Of a stretch of DNA of 64,000 nucleotides, positions 29,252 to 37,702 are shown in pieces. The stretch is from Winogradskyella luteola (lineage in GTDB: Bacteria; Bacteroidota; Bacteroidia; Flavobacteriales; Flavobacteriaceae): NCBI RefSeq assembly GCF_019203985.1, contig NZ_JAGSPD010000011.1, forward strand, positions 38,545-102,544, in the 5' to 3' direction. Both the position numbers and the translations under genes were made by a program. The notes under the pieces were generated by a model. It was given only the letters and a program-made list of their open reading frames with translations, made no database searches and was not told where the DNA came from. Within the stretch, counting starts at the first letter, position 1, and each line of letters begins with the position of its first letter.

Positions 29252-29941
29252 TTAAGATTCGTCTTTTAAAGTTTCTATATCCTCAAGAAGCTTATCAATA
29301 TCCTCTGGTTGTGTGCCATCATAAAAGCCTCTTATCTGACGTTTTTTGTCTATAAGCATAAAATTTTCGGTATGTATCATGTCATATTCATCCCCATTAC
29401 CATCTGTCTTTACCGCCAAGTAGCTTTTTCTTGCCAACTCATAGATTTGTTTTTTGTCTCCTGTTACCAGATTCCATTTTCGGTCAATAACACCCTTCTT
29501 TTTTGCATATTTTTTAAGCTGAGCTACAGTATCGATTTTTGGAGTCACGGAATGCGACAATAACATTACATCATCGTCATTAATAATTTCTTTTTGAATT
29601 TTGTACATATGGTCCGTCATAATCGGGCAAATGGTTTGGCACGTTGTAAAAAAGAAATCGGCCACGTATATTTTGTCCCTATAGGTATCTTGGGTAATGG
29701 TTTCACCATTTTGATTGATGAGGCTAAAATCAGCTATTTTATGATATTTTGCTTTATGCTGAATAGTGCTATCCACCAATTCTTCACTCACCATAGCAGG
29801 TTGGTAAATAGGCAAGGGTTGCTTTACACTAAGTATGTTATATATAACCGCAATAATGATTATACACAATACGGTAAAAAAAAACCCGAAGTTTCTATAC
29901 CGTTTAAAGTATGAAAGAAATGACATAAATTTTAAGTTCAA
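29252..29941 (-). CDS. SCO-family copper chaperone
   Basis: This 229-residue SCO1/SenC-type protein helps load copper into cytochrome oxidase. One N-terminal membrane anchor (about residues 18-38) is followed by a thioredoxin-like domain facing the periplasm. The copper-binding Cys pair is in FFFTTCQTICPIM and the distal His in MIHTENFMLID. Both required Cys and the His are present, so it should be functional. A second in-frame ATG five codons in is an alternative start. It is separated from feoA by about 80 bases and may be independently expressed. Confidence 0.9.
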   Translation of the reverse strand: MNLKFMSFLSYFKRYRNFGFFFTVLCIIIIAVIYNILSVKQPLPIYQPAMVSEELVDSTIQHKAKYHKIADFSLINQNGETITQDTYRDKIYVADFFFTTCQTICPIMTDHMYKIQKEIINDDDVMLLSHSVTPKIDTVAQLKKYAKKKGVIDRKWNLVTGDKKQIYELARKSYLAVKTDGNGDEYDMIHTENFMLIDKKRQIRGFYDGTQPEDIDKLLEDIETLKDES

Positions 29942-30086
29942 ATTCTAAATGGCAAAGGTACAATTCAAGCTAATTTTCTTGAACTTTTTTAACACAAATA
30001 TGATACTGAAACTCTACGATTTATAAATCGTTGTTAAAAATAAATCGATTAAAAATACAATTGTTTTCTAAATGCCTTGAAAACAT

Positions 30087-30094
30087 TACTTTTG
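30087..30094 (+). promoter_or_regulatory. Probable rseP -7 promoter box
   Basis: TACTTTTG matches TAnnTTTG and lies 25 bases before the rseP start. A TTG at 30061 is a possible -33 element with a 23-base gap. Confidence 0.5.
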
Positions 30095-30119
30095 TCAATC
30101 GAAATTTGAAAATGACTAC

Positions 30120-31460
30120 ATGGAATTTGTAATAAAGATATCCCAATTTTTACTGAGTTTATCACTTCTAATCGTATTGCACGAGCTAGGACACTTTATA
30201 CCTGCGAAACTCTTTAAAACCAAAGTTGAAAAGTTTTACCTTTTTTTTGACGTAAAGTATTCGCTATTTAAAAAGAAAATAGGAGAAACCGTTTATGGTA
30301 TTGGCTGGTTACCGCTTGGTGGTTACGTAAAAATTGCCGGGATGATTGACGAAAGCATGGACAAAGAGCAAATGGCACAACCACCACAACCGTGGGAATT
30401 TAGATCTAAACCAGCTTGGCAACGACTAATCATTATGTTGGGTGGTGTTACGGTTAATTTTATTTTGGCATACGTAATTTTTGTGTTTGTATCCTTTTTT
30501 TATGGAGATACGGATATTAAAATAGATAGTCTAAAAGGCGGTTATTTAATTGAAAACCCTGTGCTTCAAGAAGCAGGTTTTAAAACAGGGGATAAGGTTA
30601 TGGCCATTAATGATCAGAATATTGAAAAAGACTCAGAAATTGGACAGTATATTATTGGTGCCGAAGAAATGACTATTGAAAGAGATGGCCAAACCAAAGT
30701 AATTACATTGCCCGAAAACTTTTTGGGTCAGCTGTCGGATCAAGGTAGTAGAAATCTATTTAGATACAGATACCCTTTTATTGTTGAATCCGTTCCAGAT
30801 TCTTCAGCTAATAAATCCGCGGATTTAAAAAAAGGTGATGTTATTTTAAGCCTTAATGGAAAAAAGCTAGATTATTTTGATTTGTTTGAAGATGAATTAC
30901 AAAATCTTAAAGGACAAACAGTCAATGCAGAAATATTAAGAGGTAATGATGTGCTTACAAAAGACCTTAAGGTTAACAATAATGCTAAACTGAATATTTT
31001 TAGACTTATCGATGCAAAACGATTTACAGAATTAGGTTATTACGACGTTACTCGAAGAGAATACTCTTTTGGTGAGAGTTTTGCGGCCGGTGCTACCAAA
31101 TTTAAATCTACAATAGTTAATTACTTCTCTCAACTCAAAGCTATTTTTAACCCAAGTACTGGAGCATACAAGGGCTTAGGTGGTTTTAAGGCGATCTATG
31201 ATATCTTTCCAGATTTTTGGAGTTGGGAAGCCTTTTGGAAGCTAACCGCATTTCTTTCAATTATGCTTGCTGTTTTAAATTTATTACCAATACCTGCATT
31301 AGATGGAGGCCACGTTATGTTTTTGTTGTACGAAATGGTTTCTGGGAGAAAGCCAAGTGAAAAATTCTTAGAGCGTGCACAAATCGTAGGATTTTTTATT
31401 TTAATTGCCTTAGTACTGTTTGCAAATGGTAATGATATTTTTAAAGCTATTACGCGTTAA
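30120..31460 (+). CDS. rseP: RIP metalloprotease RseP
   Basis: This site-2 protease cleaves membrane proteins such as anti-sigma factors within the bilayer. The 446-residue protein has the zinc motif HELGH at residues 21-25 in its first helix. Two PDZ-like domains occupy the middle third (EAGFKTGDKVMAINDQ and SADLKKGDVILSLNGK). The third ligand motif NLLPIPALDGGHV lies near the end. It is the last core gene before the tRNA-borne element. Confidence 0.93.
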   Translation: MEFVIKISQFLLSLSLLIVLHELGHFIPAKLFKTKVEKFYLFFDVKYSLFKKKIGETVYGIGWLPLGGYVKIAGMIDESMDKEQMAQPPQPWEFRSKPAWQRLIIMLGGVTVNFILAYVIFVFVSFFYGDTDIKIDSLKGGYLIENPVLQEAGFKTGDKVMAINDQNIEKDSEIGQYIIGAEEMTIERDGQTKVITLPENFLGQLSDQGSRNLFRYRYPFIVESVPDSSANKSADLKKGDVILSLNGKKLDYFDLFEDELQNLKGQTVNAEILRGNDVLTKDLKVNNNAKLNIFRLIDAKRFTELGYYDVTRREYSFGESFAAGATKFKSTIVNYFSQLKAIFNPSTGAYKGLGGFKAIYDIFPDFWSWEAFWKLTAFLSIMLAVLNLLPIPALDGGHVMFLLYEMVSGRKPSEKFLERAQIVGFFILIALVLFANGNDIFKAITR

Positions 31461-31499
31461 ATAAATTTAGAAATAGCTCTAAAAAAATAGATTTTCATA

Positions 31500-31529
31500 T
31501 TGTAGAGATTAAAAAATAATTTATATTTG
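31500..31529 (+). promoter_or_regulatory. tRNA-Asn promoter
   Basis: TATATTTG at 31522-31529 is an exact -7 box, and TTG at 31500-31502 is a -33 element with a 19-base gap. This is the best-formed promoter in the window, 24 bases before the tRNA. Confidence 0.65.
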
Positions 31530-31553
31530 CGCTCGCTATTGCGAAAACAATCT

Positions 31554-31627
31554 TCCTCAGTAGCTCAGTTGGTTAGAGCATCTGACTGTTAATCAGAGGG
31601 TCGTTGGTTCGAGCCCAACCTGAGGAG
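31554..31627 (+). tRNA. tRNA-Asn (anticodon GTT)
   Basis: This 74-base cloverleaf has the acceptor pairs TCCTCAG/CTGAGGA, D-arm GCTC...GAGC, anticodon arm TCTGA-CTGTTAA-TCAGA with GTT, and T-arm GTTGG-TTCGAGC-CCAAC. The discriminator is G and no CCA is encoded. From the anticodon loop onward the gene is also the left repeat of the integrated element, so integration keeps the tRNA whole. Confidence 0.97.
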
Positions 31628-31628
31628 C
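31586..31628 (+). repeat. attL: 43-bp direct repeat (tRNA 3' half)
   Basis: This segment is identical over 43 bases to 56222-56264 and diverges immediately on both sides. It spans the anticodon loop to one base past the tRNA. It marks the left attachment site of the integrated element. Confidence 0.93.
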
Positions 31629-31641
31629 TTAGTAAATAAAG

Positions 31642-31674
31642 GCACTTACAAATTTATTGTAGGTGCTTTTTTTG
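31642..31674 (+). terminator. Element-encoded terminator for tRNA-Asn
   Basis: The 8-bp stem GCACTTAC/GTAGGTGC (one G-T pair) is followed by TTTTTTTG. It lies inside the element, 14 bases after the tRNA, and would replace the native terminator displaced to the right end. Confidence 0.75.
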
Positions 31675-31680
31675 TTTTTA

Positions 31681-31702
31681 CTGCAACAATGCTGCAACAT
31701 TT
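31681..31702 (+). repeat. 22-bp internal direct repeat, left copy
   Basis: This segment is identical to 56089-56110. It contains two TGCAACA units and lies 53 bases inside the left attachment repeat. It probably serves as an arm-type binding site for integrase or excisionase. Confidence 0.65.
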
Positions 31703-31718
31703 ATATAATTTTGCAGTC

Positions 31719-32609
31719 ATGGATATAAGTACAATAACAAATCCTATCAAATTTTTTGAAATTACCTTAAGCGAGGAGAGTAAAATAAGGGATATTGCAA
31801 ATAATATTCTTGAATGCAGCCCTTATATTTCTTATAAATTTAAAGAAAACTCAACGGTGGTTTACTGTATTGAGATTGATGATGAAACAGGTGAAGCTAA
31901 AGAATATATAGAATATACTAAAGACTTAATAATTGAATACCTTAAGAAACAATATTATACTTCGAGAGAATATCTATATCAATTTTGTATTAGAAATGAT
32001 AATACTGCTATAAAAAGCTATTTGTCAATTCAAGTGAAAGCAATTCAGCTTTTAATCAATAAAAGCAAAGACCTTTTAGCTTATCATCCATATTTTTTAA
32101 TTCCACTTAAAGGTCTTGTCAAGTACATCAATGAATTATTACTTATACCAGGTATGGATGAGTTTATCATTGATGTAGATATTGTAAAAATTATTCCTTT
32201 AAGAAGTAATCTGGACTTTGATGCCATCAATAGCGAGAAAGTTTATTCGATATTAAAGTTTATGGCTGGCAAAAATGAGAAGCAAGAAACTATTTTGAGT
32301 CAAGATGATTTTAATAGACTTATTGATTACACCAACTATCTAGTAGAAAATGAAGAAGTTCCTGAAATAGAGAGCCAATTAGAACCTAAAATTACTTTTG
32401 AGCTATTGAGGTTTACTTATTGGGTACTGCACAAAGAGCTATACACTACTAAGAGAATTAAGCCTTGCTTTTATAATTTTGTGAAAGATATGTTTGTTCA
32501 GTCAAATAATTCACAATTATCAAGTATAAAAAAAATGTTTGCGGTTCAAGCTAGAATAGCAAGAGATTCGTTCATTCCTAATGTCATTTCTAAGTACTTT
32601 AGAGACTAA
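31719..32609 (+). CDS. Element hypothetical protein
   Basis: This is a 296-residue acidic protein starting MDISTITNPIKF with no signal peptide or membrane helix. I do not recognise a domain. It has helical segments and an overall look of the first-gene hypothetical proteins that sit beside tRNA-integrated elements in Bacteroidota. An in-frame ATG at 31689 lies inside the 22-bp direct repeat, so the ATG at 31719 is preferred. It is followed by the HTH, DUF3987 and integrase genes on the same strand. Function is unknown. Confidence 0.65.
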   Translation: MDISTITNPIKFFEITLSEESKIRDIANNILECSPYISYKFKENSTVVYCIEIDDETGEAKEYIEYTKDLIIEYLKKQYYTSREYLYQFCIRNDNTAIKSYLSIQVKAIQLLINKSKDLLAYHPYFLIPLKGLVKYINELLLIPGMDEFIIDVDIVKIIPLRSNLDFDAINSEKVYSILKFMAGKNEKQETILSQDDFNRLIDYTNYLVENEEVPEIESQLEPKITFELLRFTYWVLHKELYTTKRIKPCFYNFVKDMFVQSNNSQLSSIKKMFAVQARIARDSFIPNVISKYFRD

Positions 32610-32766
32610 TTCTTTTACTTCTACATAAATTCTACAATATTTCTTTCAAAATATTGAAAATCTACATTTTTGGCATTTGACCTACAATCCTTCTTAATTC
32701 AAATTCGCATTCAGAAATAAGATACCCAAATTAAATGAGCTCAGGGTATTTATAAAAATTTTTAAG

Positions 32767-33105
32767 ATGAAAAAAGAATTAAGAAGGACAGATTATGTTC
32801 AAAAAACGCAACTCATAGCATTTAAGGAGATATTGAGTTTTAGAGAAGCACTGATTTATTTAGATGTTAGTGAATCCTTTTTATATAAGTTAACTTCAAA
32901 AGGAGCAATTGAATTTACAAAGCCAAATGGCGGCAAGCTCTACTTTAAGAAGTCTGATTTAGATAATTGGATGATGAAGAATGAATCTACTTCAAAAGAG
33001 CAATTAGAGCAAGAAGTGTATAATCACTTAAAAGGTAATAGTAAACAAAACCACAATTTGGATAAATCGTTAAAAAGCAAGACTGATGGAAAGAAGACAG
33101 ATTGA
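32767..33105 (+). CDS. Excisionase-like helix-turn-helix protein
   Basis: This 112-residue protein has a HTH_17/MerR-like domain at about residues 20-75. It reads LSFREALIYLDVSESFLYKL, then KPNGGKLYFKKSDLDNWM, the pattern of Bacteroidota excisionase-family proteins. Such proteins bind att-site DNA and steer integrase toward excision, or regulate element genes. It overlaps the DUF3987 gene by 20 bases and lies two genes before the integrase. The charged tail is family-variable. Confidence 0.8.
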   Translation: MKKELRRTDYVQKTQLIAFKEILSFREALIYLDVSESFLYKLTSKGAIEFTKPNGGKLYFKKSDLDNWMMKNESTSKEQLEQEVYNHLKGNSKQNHNLDKSLKSKTDGKKTD

Positions 33106-34357
33106 AGATTTTATTTATAGCAGATTACCTGAAAAATTAAAATCTCTTACAGATGATTTTAAGGATAGAGAAAAGGACATTGTATTGTTGTCTTCTTTAG
33201 GAGTACTTAGTAATTGCTTACCAAATATTTATGGAGTTTATGATGGAGATGAAATTAGTACTAATTTATATGTAATGATTATTGCACCACCAGCAAGTGG
33301 AAAAGGAGTAATGAATTATGCAAGGCTATTGATAGAACCTATACATGATAAGATTTACCAAGAAAGTAAAAATGAATATTTGGCATGTGAAAGTGAAAAC
33401 AAAGGCAAGAAAAATGACAAGGAAGACTGCCCAGATATAATGGTAAAAATTCTACCTGCAAATATTAGTACTTCAGAAATGTACTCTTATATGGGAAGTA
33501 GTAATCATGGTTTACTAATTATGGAAAGTGAAGCTGATACAATGAGCAATATGCTTAGAAATGATTGGAGCAATTATTCTGATGTTTTGAGAAGAGCCTA
33601 TCATCATGAGCCTATTTCTATAAGTAGAAAATTAGAAAAGGTATTTGAGGATATAAAAGAGCCCAAACTTTCAATGGTAATAAGTGGTACACCAGACCAA
33701 CTGCAACCATTAATTAAGTCAAAAGAAAATGGTTTGTTTTCAAGGTTCATTATCTACAATTTTGATGAGTTAAGTGATTTTAAAAATGTATTTGACCAGA
33801 ATACAAGAAACCATAAAACAGGATTTAAGAAACTGGGTACTGAAATATTTGAATTGTACAGCAAATTACAATCACTTGAAAAACCTATTGAGTTCACTTT
33901 TACTGAAGCTCAACAGCAGAAGTTTTTGGATAGAATAAGACCTATAAGGACTAATATTATTCAAACTCATTCAGAAGGTTTTGTTTCAAATCTTCATAGG
34001 CATGGCTTAATTCTTTTTAGAATTGCAATGATACTAACTGCAATTAGAAATATGGAAAATTTGCCAAACCTTGAAAATGTGGAATGTAGTGATACGGATT
34101 TTATGGTTTCACTAAAATTGATGCAAACATTATTAAGTCACAGTCAATTTACTTATAACTCAATTGATAATGGTGGATTGTCAATGCAAGATGATGAAAT
34201 CTTATCTGAATTAGGTATGTCATTTACTACTAAACAAGCCTATAAAGCAGGTGAAAAGTATAATGTAACTCAAAGAACTATGTTTGATAAGTTACAGCAA
34301 TGGCATAGAAAGAGAGTAATTAGGAGAATCAAAAAAGGGCAATACAAACTTTTATAA
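33086..34357 (+). CDS. DUF3987-type ATPase, putative replication protein
   Basis: This 423-residue protein has a Walker A motif APPASGKG near residue 70 and a Walker-B-like LLIMESEADTM near 155, the pattern of DUF3987 primase/helicase-like proteins of mobile elements. The C-terminal 60 residues resemble a winged helix (TKQAYKAGEKYNVTQRTMFDKL). Such proteins probably help copy the excised element. It is coupled to the preceding HTH gene. A helicase role is likely but unproven. Confidence 0.75.
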   Translation: MERRQIEDFIYSRLPEKLKSLTDDFKDREKDIVLLSSLGVLSNCLPNIYGVYDGDEISTNLYVMIIAPPASGKGVMNYARLLIEPIHDKIYQESKNEYLACESENKGKKNDKEDCPDIMVKILPANISTSEMYSYMGSSNHGLLIMESEADTMSNMLRNDWSNYSDVLRRAYHHEPISISRKLEKVFEDIKEPKLSMVISGTPDQLQPLIKSKENGLFSRFIIYNFDELSDFKNVFDQNTRNHKTGFKKLGTEIFELYSKLQSLEKPIEFTFTEAQQQKFLDRIRPIRTNIIQTHSEGFVSNLHRHGLILFRIAMILTAIRNMENLPNLENVECSDTDFMVSLKLMQTLLSHSQFTYNSIDNGGLSMQDDEILSELGMSFTTKQAYKAGEKYNVTQRTMFDKLQQWHRKRVIRRIKKGQYKLL

Positions 34358-34391
34358 TGTAAGGTTGTAAAACCTGTAATTCATGTAATTA

Positions 34392-34416
34392 AACTGCCTC
34401 TATTCTGGGGGCAGTT
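34392..34416 (+). terminator. Hairpin after the DUF3987 gene
   Basis: The 7-bp stem AACTGCC/GGCAGTT has a GC-rich loop and is followed by ATTTGCC and an AT-rich stretch. It may be a terminator or a leader hairpin for the integrase, which starts 28 bases later. Confidence 0.5.
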
Positions 34417-34443
34417 ATTTGCCAAATTTTAAATTAAGAACAG

Positions 34444-35652
34444 ATGACAACAACAGTAAAATTGGTGTTGGATGCCAGAGCCTTGTCTAATGGTAAGCAT
34501 AGAATATACCTAAGATTAATAAAGGATAGAAAAAGAAAAAATATAAGTTTAGGGCTTCAAGCCTATAAAGAACATTTTGAAAATGAATCTTTTACCAAGC
34601 AACATCCAAATTATCAAATAGAAAACGAAGTACTTCTAAAGTTCAAATCAAAAGCATTAAAAATCATTAGAGAGTTTCAAGTATCTCAAAGTGATTTTAC
34701 TTTAGATGAATTTGAAGAAGTTTTTAGAGGTAATAAAAGAAATCAAAACCTAATGGTATTAGATTTTTTTGATGAGTTAATTGATGAACTAAAAAGAGCA
34801 GGTAAAATGGGAAGTGCAAAAGCCTACCATGACACCAAAAATTCACTCATTAAATATACTAATAAGAAGTTTCAATTTAAAGATATAACCCCAACATTTT
34901 TAGAAAAGTATGAAGTGTTTCTTAGAGAAACTGGTAGTAAAAATGGTGGTGTAGCTTTCAGAATGAGACAGCTTAGGGCTGCTTTTAATAAAGCAAGAAA
35001 AAGAAATCTTGTACCTAAAGAACCTTATCCATTTGAATCCTATAAAATCTCAAAGCTAAAACCTGAATCTAACAAAATAGCATTGACATTAGAAGAGTTC
35101 AAAAAGTTTAAGAATGTAGATTTATCTGAGCATCCTAATCTACTGGAAACCTATCATTTTTTCATGTTTTCAGTGTACACAAGAGGCATGAATTTTAAAG
35201 ATTTAATGCTATTAAAATGGTCTGATATAAGGAACAATAGAATTTATTACACAAGGTCTAAAACTAAAGGTAGAATCAACATGGAAGTAATTCCCCCGGC
35301 ACAAGAAATATTAGACATTTACAAGGCTCAAAATAGAGCTACAAACTATGTGTTTCCTATTCTTTTAGAAGAAAATCTAACACCGACTCAAATTGCAAAC
35401 AGAAAGCATAAGGTACTAAGCAGGTATAATCAGAACTTAAAAGAAATAGCTAAACTGGCAGGGATTGAGAAAAGATTAAGTTCTTATGTAGTTAGGCATT
35501 CTTGGGCAACCATTCACAAAATGATGGGTACTTCAGTTGAGAAGATTTCTGAGATGATGGGTCATAGTGATGTAAGCATTACTATTGCCTACCTCAAGGA
35601 GTTTTCAGATGAGGATTTAGATGAAGAGAATAGAAAATTTATTGACTTATAA
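34444..35652 (+). CDS. Tyrosine recombinase/integrase
   Basis: This 402-residue integrase has an N-terminal Arm-binding domain, a SAM-like core-binding domain (about 110-215), and a catalytic domain. The catalytic domain shows Arg in YTRGMNFKDLMLLKW, the KTKGR Lys segment, the box II motif VVRHSWATIHKMMG and a final Tyr in ITIAYLKEF. All the expected catalytic residues R...K...HxxR...Y appear present. It inserts the element into tRNA-Asn. It is closed by its own terminator and, unusually, lies about 3 kb from the left end instead of at an edge. Confidence 0.93.
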   Translation: MTTTVKLVLDARALSNGKHRIYLRLIKDRKRKNISLGLQAYKEHFENESFTKQHPNYQIENEVLLKFKSKALKIIREFQVSQSDFTLDEFEEVFRGNKRNQNLMVLDFFDELIDELKRAGKMGSAKAYHDTKNSLIKYTNKKFQFKDITPTFLEKYEVFLRETGSKNGGVAFRMRQLRAAFNKARKRNLVPKEPYPFESYKISKLKPESNKIALTLEEFKKFKNVDLSEHPNLLETYHFFMFSVYTRGMNFKDLMLLKWSDIRNNRIYYTRSKTKGRINMEVIPPAQEILDIYKAQNRATNYVFPILLEENLTPTQIANRKHKVLSRYNQNLKEIAKLAGIEKRLSSYVVRHSWATIHKMMGTSVEKISEMMGHSDVSITIAYLKEFSDEDLDEENRKFIDL

Positions 35653-35705
35653 CTATTCAGATTGTATTCAGTTTTTACTGAAACATTTTACACAAATACT
35701 TTAAT

Positions 35706-35738
35706 AAAAGCACCTTACAGTTTGTATAGGTGCTTTTT
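35706..35738 (+). terminator. Integrase terminator
   Basis: The 10-bp stem AAAAGCACCT/AGGTGCTTTT is followed by T residues. The arm sequence closely resembles the element's tRNA-adjacent terminator. Confidence 0.75.
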
Positions 35739-35793
35739 CAGTTTATGGACTTACGAGTTCGTTTTAATATTAACAATTTTTAATTTTTAGATT

Positions 35794-36660
35794 ATGCAAT
35801 TAAGAAAATCAGAGAGAAAAAAAGCAAAAATCAAACTGGCTTTACAAGGAAGTTCTGGAAGTGGCAAAACCTATTCCAGTTTATTGTTAGCTAAAGGACT
35901 AACTAATGGTGATTTATCTAAAGTAGCTATTATAGATAGTGAAAATGGTAGTGCAGATTTGTATGCTCATTTAGGAAATTACAATGTACTTTCATTAGAA
36001 CCACCGTTTAAACCAGAAAAGTACGTTAAAGCCATTGAGGTGTGTGAAAAAGCTGGTATGGAAGTTATCATAATAGATTCCATCTCACATTGTTGGGAAT
36101 ACCTATTGGACTACCATTCTAAAATGGCAGGTAATTCATTTACAAATTGGGCTAAAATTAAACCGCTTGAAAAAGTATTTTTGAATAAAGTACTACAATC
36201 ACCTTGTCATATCATAGCAACTATGAGAACAAAACAAGATTATGTTTTAAATCAAAAAGATGGTAAGTATGTTCCTGAAAAAGTTGGCTTGAAGTCTATT
36301 TCTCGTGATGGAACAGACTATGAATTTACCCTAGTTTTTGATGTAGATATTAAACACTTTGTGACTAGTTCTAAAGATAGGACAGGCTTGTTTATGGGCA
36401 AACCAGAGTTTATAATAAATGAAGCCACAGGAAGAAAGATTCTGCTATGGTGCAATCAAGGTGAGAATATAGATGATGTTAGAGCTAAGATAAAGCAGTG
36501 TAATGACTTAGAACAATTAAGAGAGCTTTATAGGCAGAACTACCATATAAAGGAGTTGGAAGCAGATTTTAAACTGCAAAAAGAAACCATTCAATCAAAA
36601 GCCCAATTGTTAAACCCACAAAACATATCAAACAATGGAACTATTAGCAGTACACAATAA
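35794..36660 (+). CDS. Sak4-like RecA-fold ATPase (AAA_24 type)
   Basis: This 288-residue protein has Walker A LQGSSGSGKTYSSLLLAKGL near residues 15-30 and Walker B EVIIIDSISHCWEY near 90. It resembles the phage AAA_24 family, which includes Sak4 single-strand annealing proteins. It probably promotes recombination or replication of the excised element. It overlaps the DUF3871 gene by 26 bases, an arrangement common in flavobacterial elements. The annealing role is known for the family and inferred here. Confidence 0.8.
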   Translation: MQLRKSERKKAKIKLALQGSSGSGKTYSSLLLAKGLTNGDLSKVAIIDSENGSADLYAHLGNYNVLSLEPPFKPEKYVKAIEVCEKAGMEVIIIDSISHCWEYLLDYHSKMAGNSFTNWAKIKPLEKVFLNKVLQSPCHIIATMRTKQDYVLNQKDGKYVPEKVGLKSISRDGTDYEFTLVFDVDIKHFVTSSKDRTGLFMGKPEFIINEATGRKILLWCNQGENIDDVRAKIKQCNDLEQLRELYRQNYHIKELEADFKLQKETIQSKAQLLNPQNISNNGTISSTQ

Positions 36661-37657
36661 TAAACCAAAAGAACAAGGTTCAGATGGTTGTTTAGGTTCT
36701 TCAGAAGATTTAGTAAAACCATTGGTGCAAAAGGAATATAATACAAGTCCTTTCATAGAGGCTAATACCAAAAGTATTAGCCTCTCTCATTTACAAAAGG
36801 ATTGTATAATACCTGTCTTTTCTAAAGACAATGAACGCACTATTGCTCATACTGAATTTATTCATGTGGTTCAAAATGCTATTTCAGCATCATTTTCACA
36901 TCATAGTATAGATGTTCCAGAAGTTCGCATAAGTCATCAAATTAAAGGTAGAACACCAAGTGCAATACATAAATCAGCAAAAGACTTGCTAGAGCATGAA
37001 AAGACCATCTATTATGAAAGAATGGCTTTTATAATTCGTGTACCTAGTATTACTGAAAGTATTAATGGAAATGAATTAGCTCTAACTATTGGCGGAGTGC
37101 GTGCATACAACAAGGAGAATCTATATTCAAAGAAGTCCGTAGAGAAGTTTCAGGTATTTGTTGGGTTTCAGAACATGATTTGCTGTAACCTATGTATTAG
37201 TACAGATGGTATGCAATCAGAAATGCGTGTAGGTAGTGTAAATGAGTTGGCAGCAAAAGTACAAGAGTTAATTGCCAACTATGATGCAGAAAAGCATTTA
37301 AAAGAGATGTTAGCTTTAACTGATTACAGCCTTACTGAAAAGCAATTTGCACAGTTAATAGGTAGGTCAAGACTGTACAATTATCTACCAAAGAATGAAA
37401 AAATCCAGATTCCACAATTGCTGTTAAATGATGGGCAAGTTTCTACTATAGCTAAAGATTATTATCAAGATGAGAGGTTTTGTAAAAATGGAGATGGGAA
37501 TATCAATCTTTGGAATGTATATAACCTGTTCACATCAGCTAATAAGAGTAGTTATATTGATACTTTTGGTGATAGAAATGTTAACGCATTTGAATTTACA
37601 AATGGACTTAAAAACACCCTAAATAGTGATTCTAACTATTCTTGGTTTTTGAGTTGA
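36635..37657 (+). CDS. DUF3871-family protein
   Basis: This 340-residue protein shows typical DUF3871 segments: CIIPVFSKDNERTIAHTEFI, then VRISHQIKGRTPSAIHK, the NELALTIGGVRAYNKENLY block and FVGFQNMICCNLCIS. The family occurs almost only in Bacteroidota mobile elements and has no known function, although pairing with a RecA-fold ATPase suggests DNA handling. The gene ends in a strong bidirectional terminator. Confidence 0.78.
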   Translation: MELLAVHNNKPKEQGSDGCLGSSEDLVKPLVQKEYNTSPFIEANTKSISLSHLQKDCIIPVFSKDNERTIAHTEFIHVVQNAISASFSHHSIDVPEVRISHQIKGRTPSAIHKSAKDLLEHEKTIYYERMAFIIRVPSITESINGNELALTIGGVRAYNKENLYSKKSVEKFQVFVGFQNMICCNLCISTDGMQSEMRVGSVNELAAKVQELIANYDAEKHLKEMLALTDYSLTEKQFAQLIGRSRLYNYLPKNEKIQIPQLLLNDGQVSTIAKDYYQDERFCKNGDGNINLWNVYNLFTSANKSSYIDTFGDRNVNAFEFTNGLKNTLNSDSNYSWFLS

Positions 37658-37660
37658 GTA

Positions 37661-37694
37661 AATCTTATCTTACCTTAATCGGTAAGATAAGATT
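37661..37694. terminator. Bidirectional terminator with 14-bp arms
   Basis: AATCTTATCTTACC and GGTAAGATAAGATT pair perfectly around a six-base loop. The hairpin lies between the DUF3871 gene and a convergent gene, and serves both. Confidence 0.8.
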
Positions 37695-37702
37695 CTTTCC
37701 AA

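Noticed and set aside
29962..29989. TTCAAG/CTTGAA hairpin with T-run as a terminator
   Set aside because: No gene on the plus strand ends upstream of it, and the arms are only six bases in AT-rich DNA.
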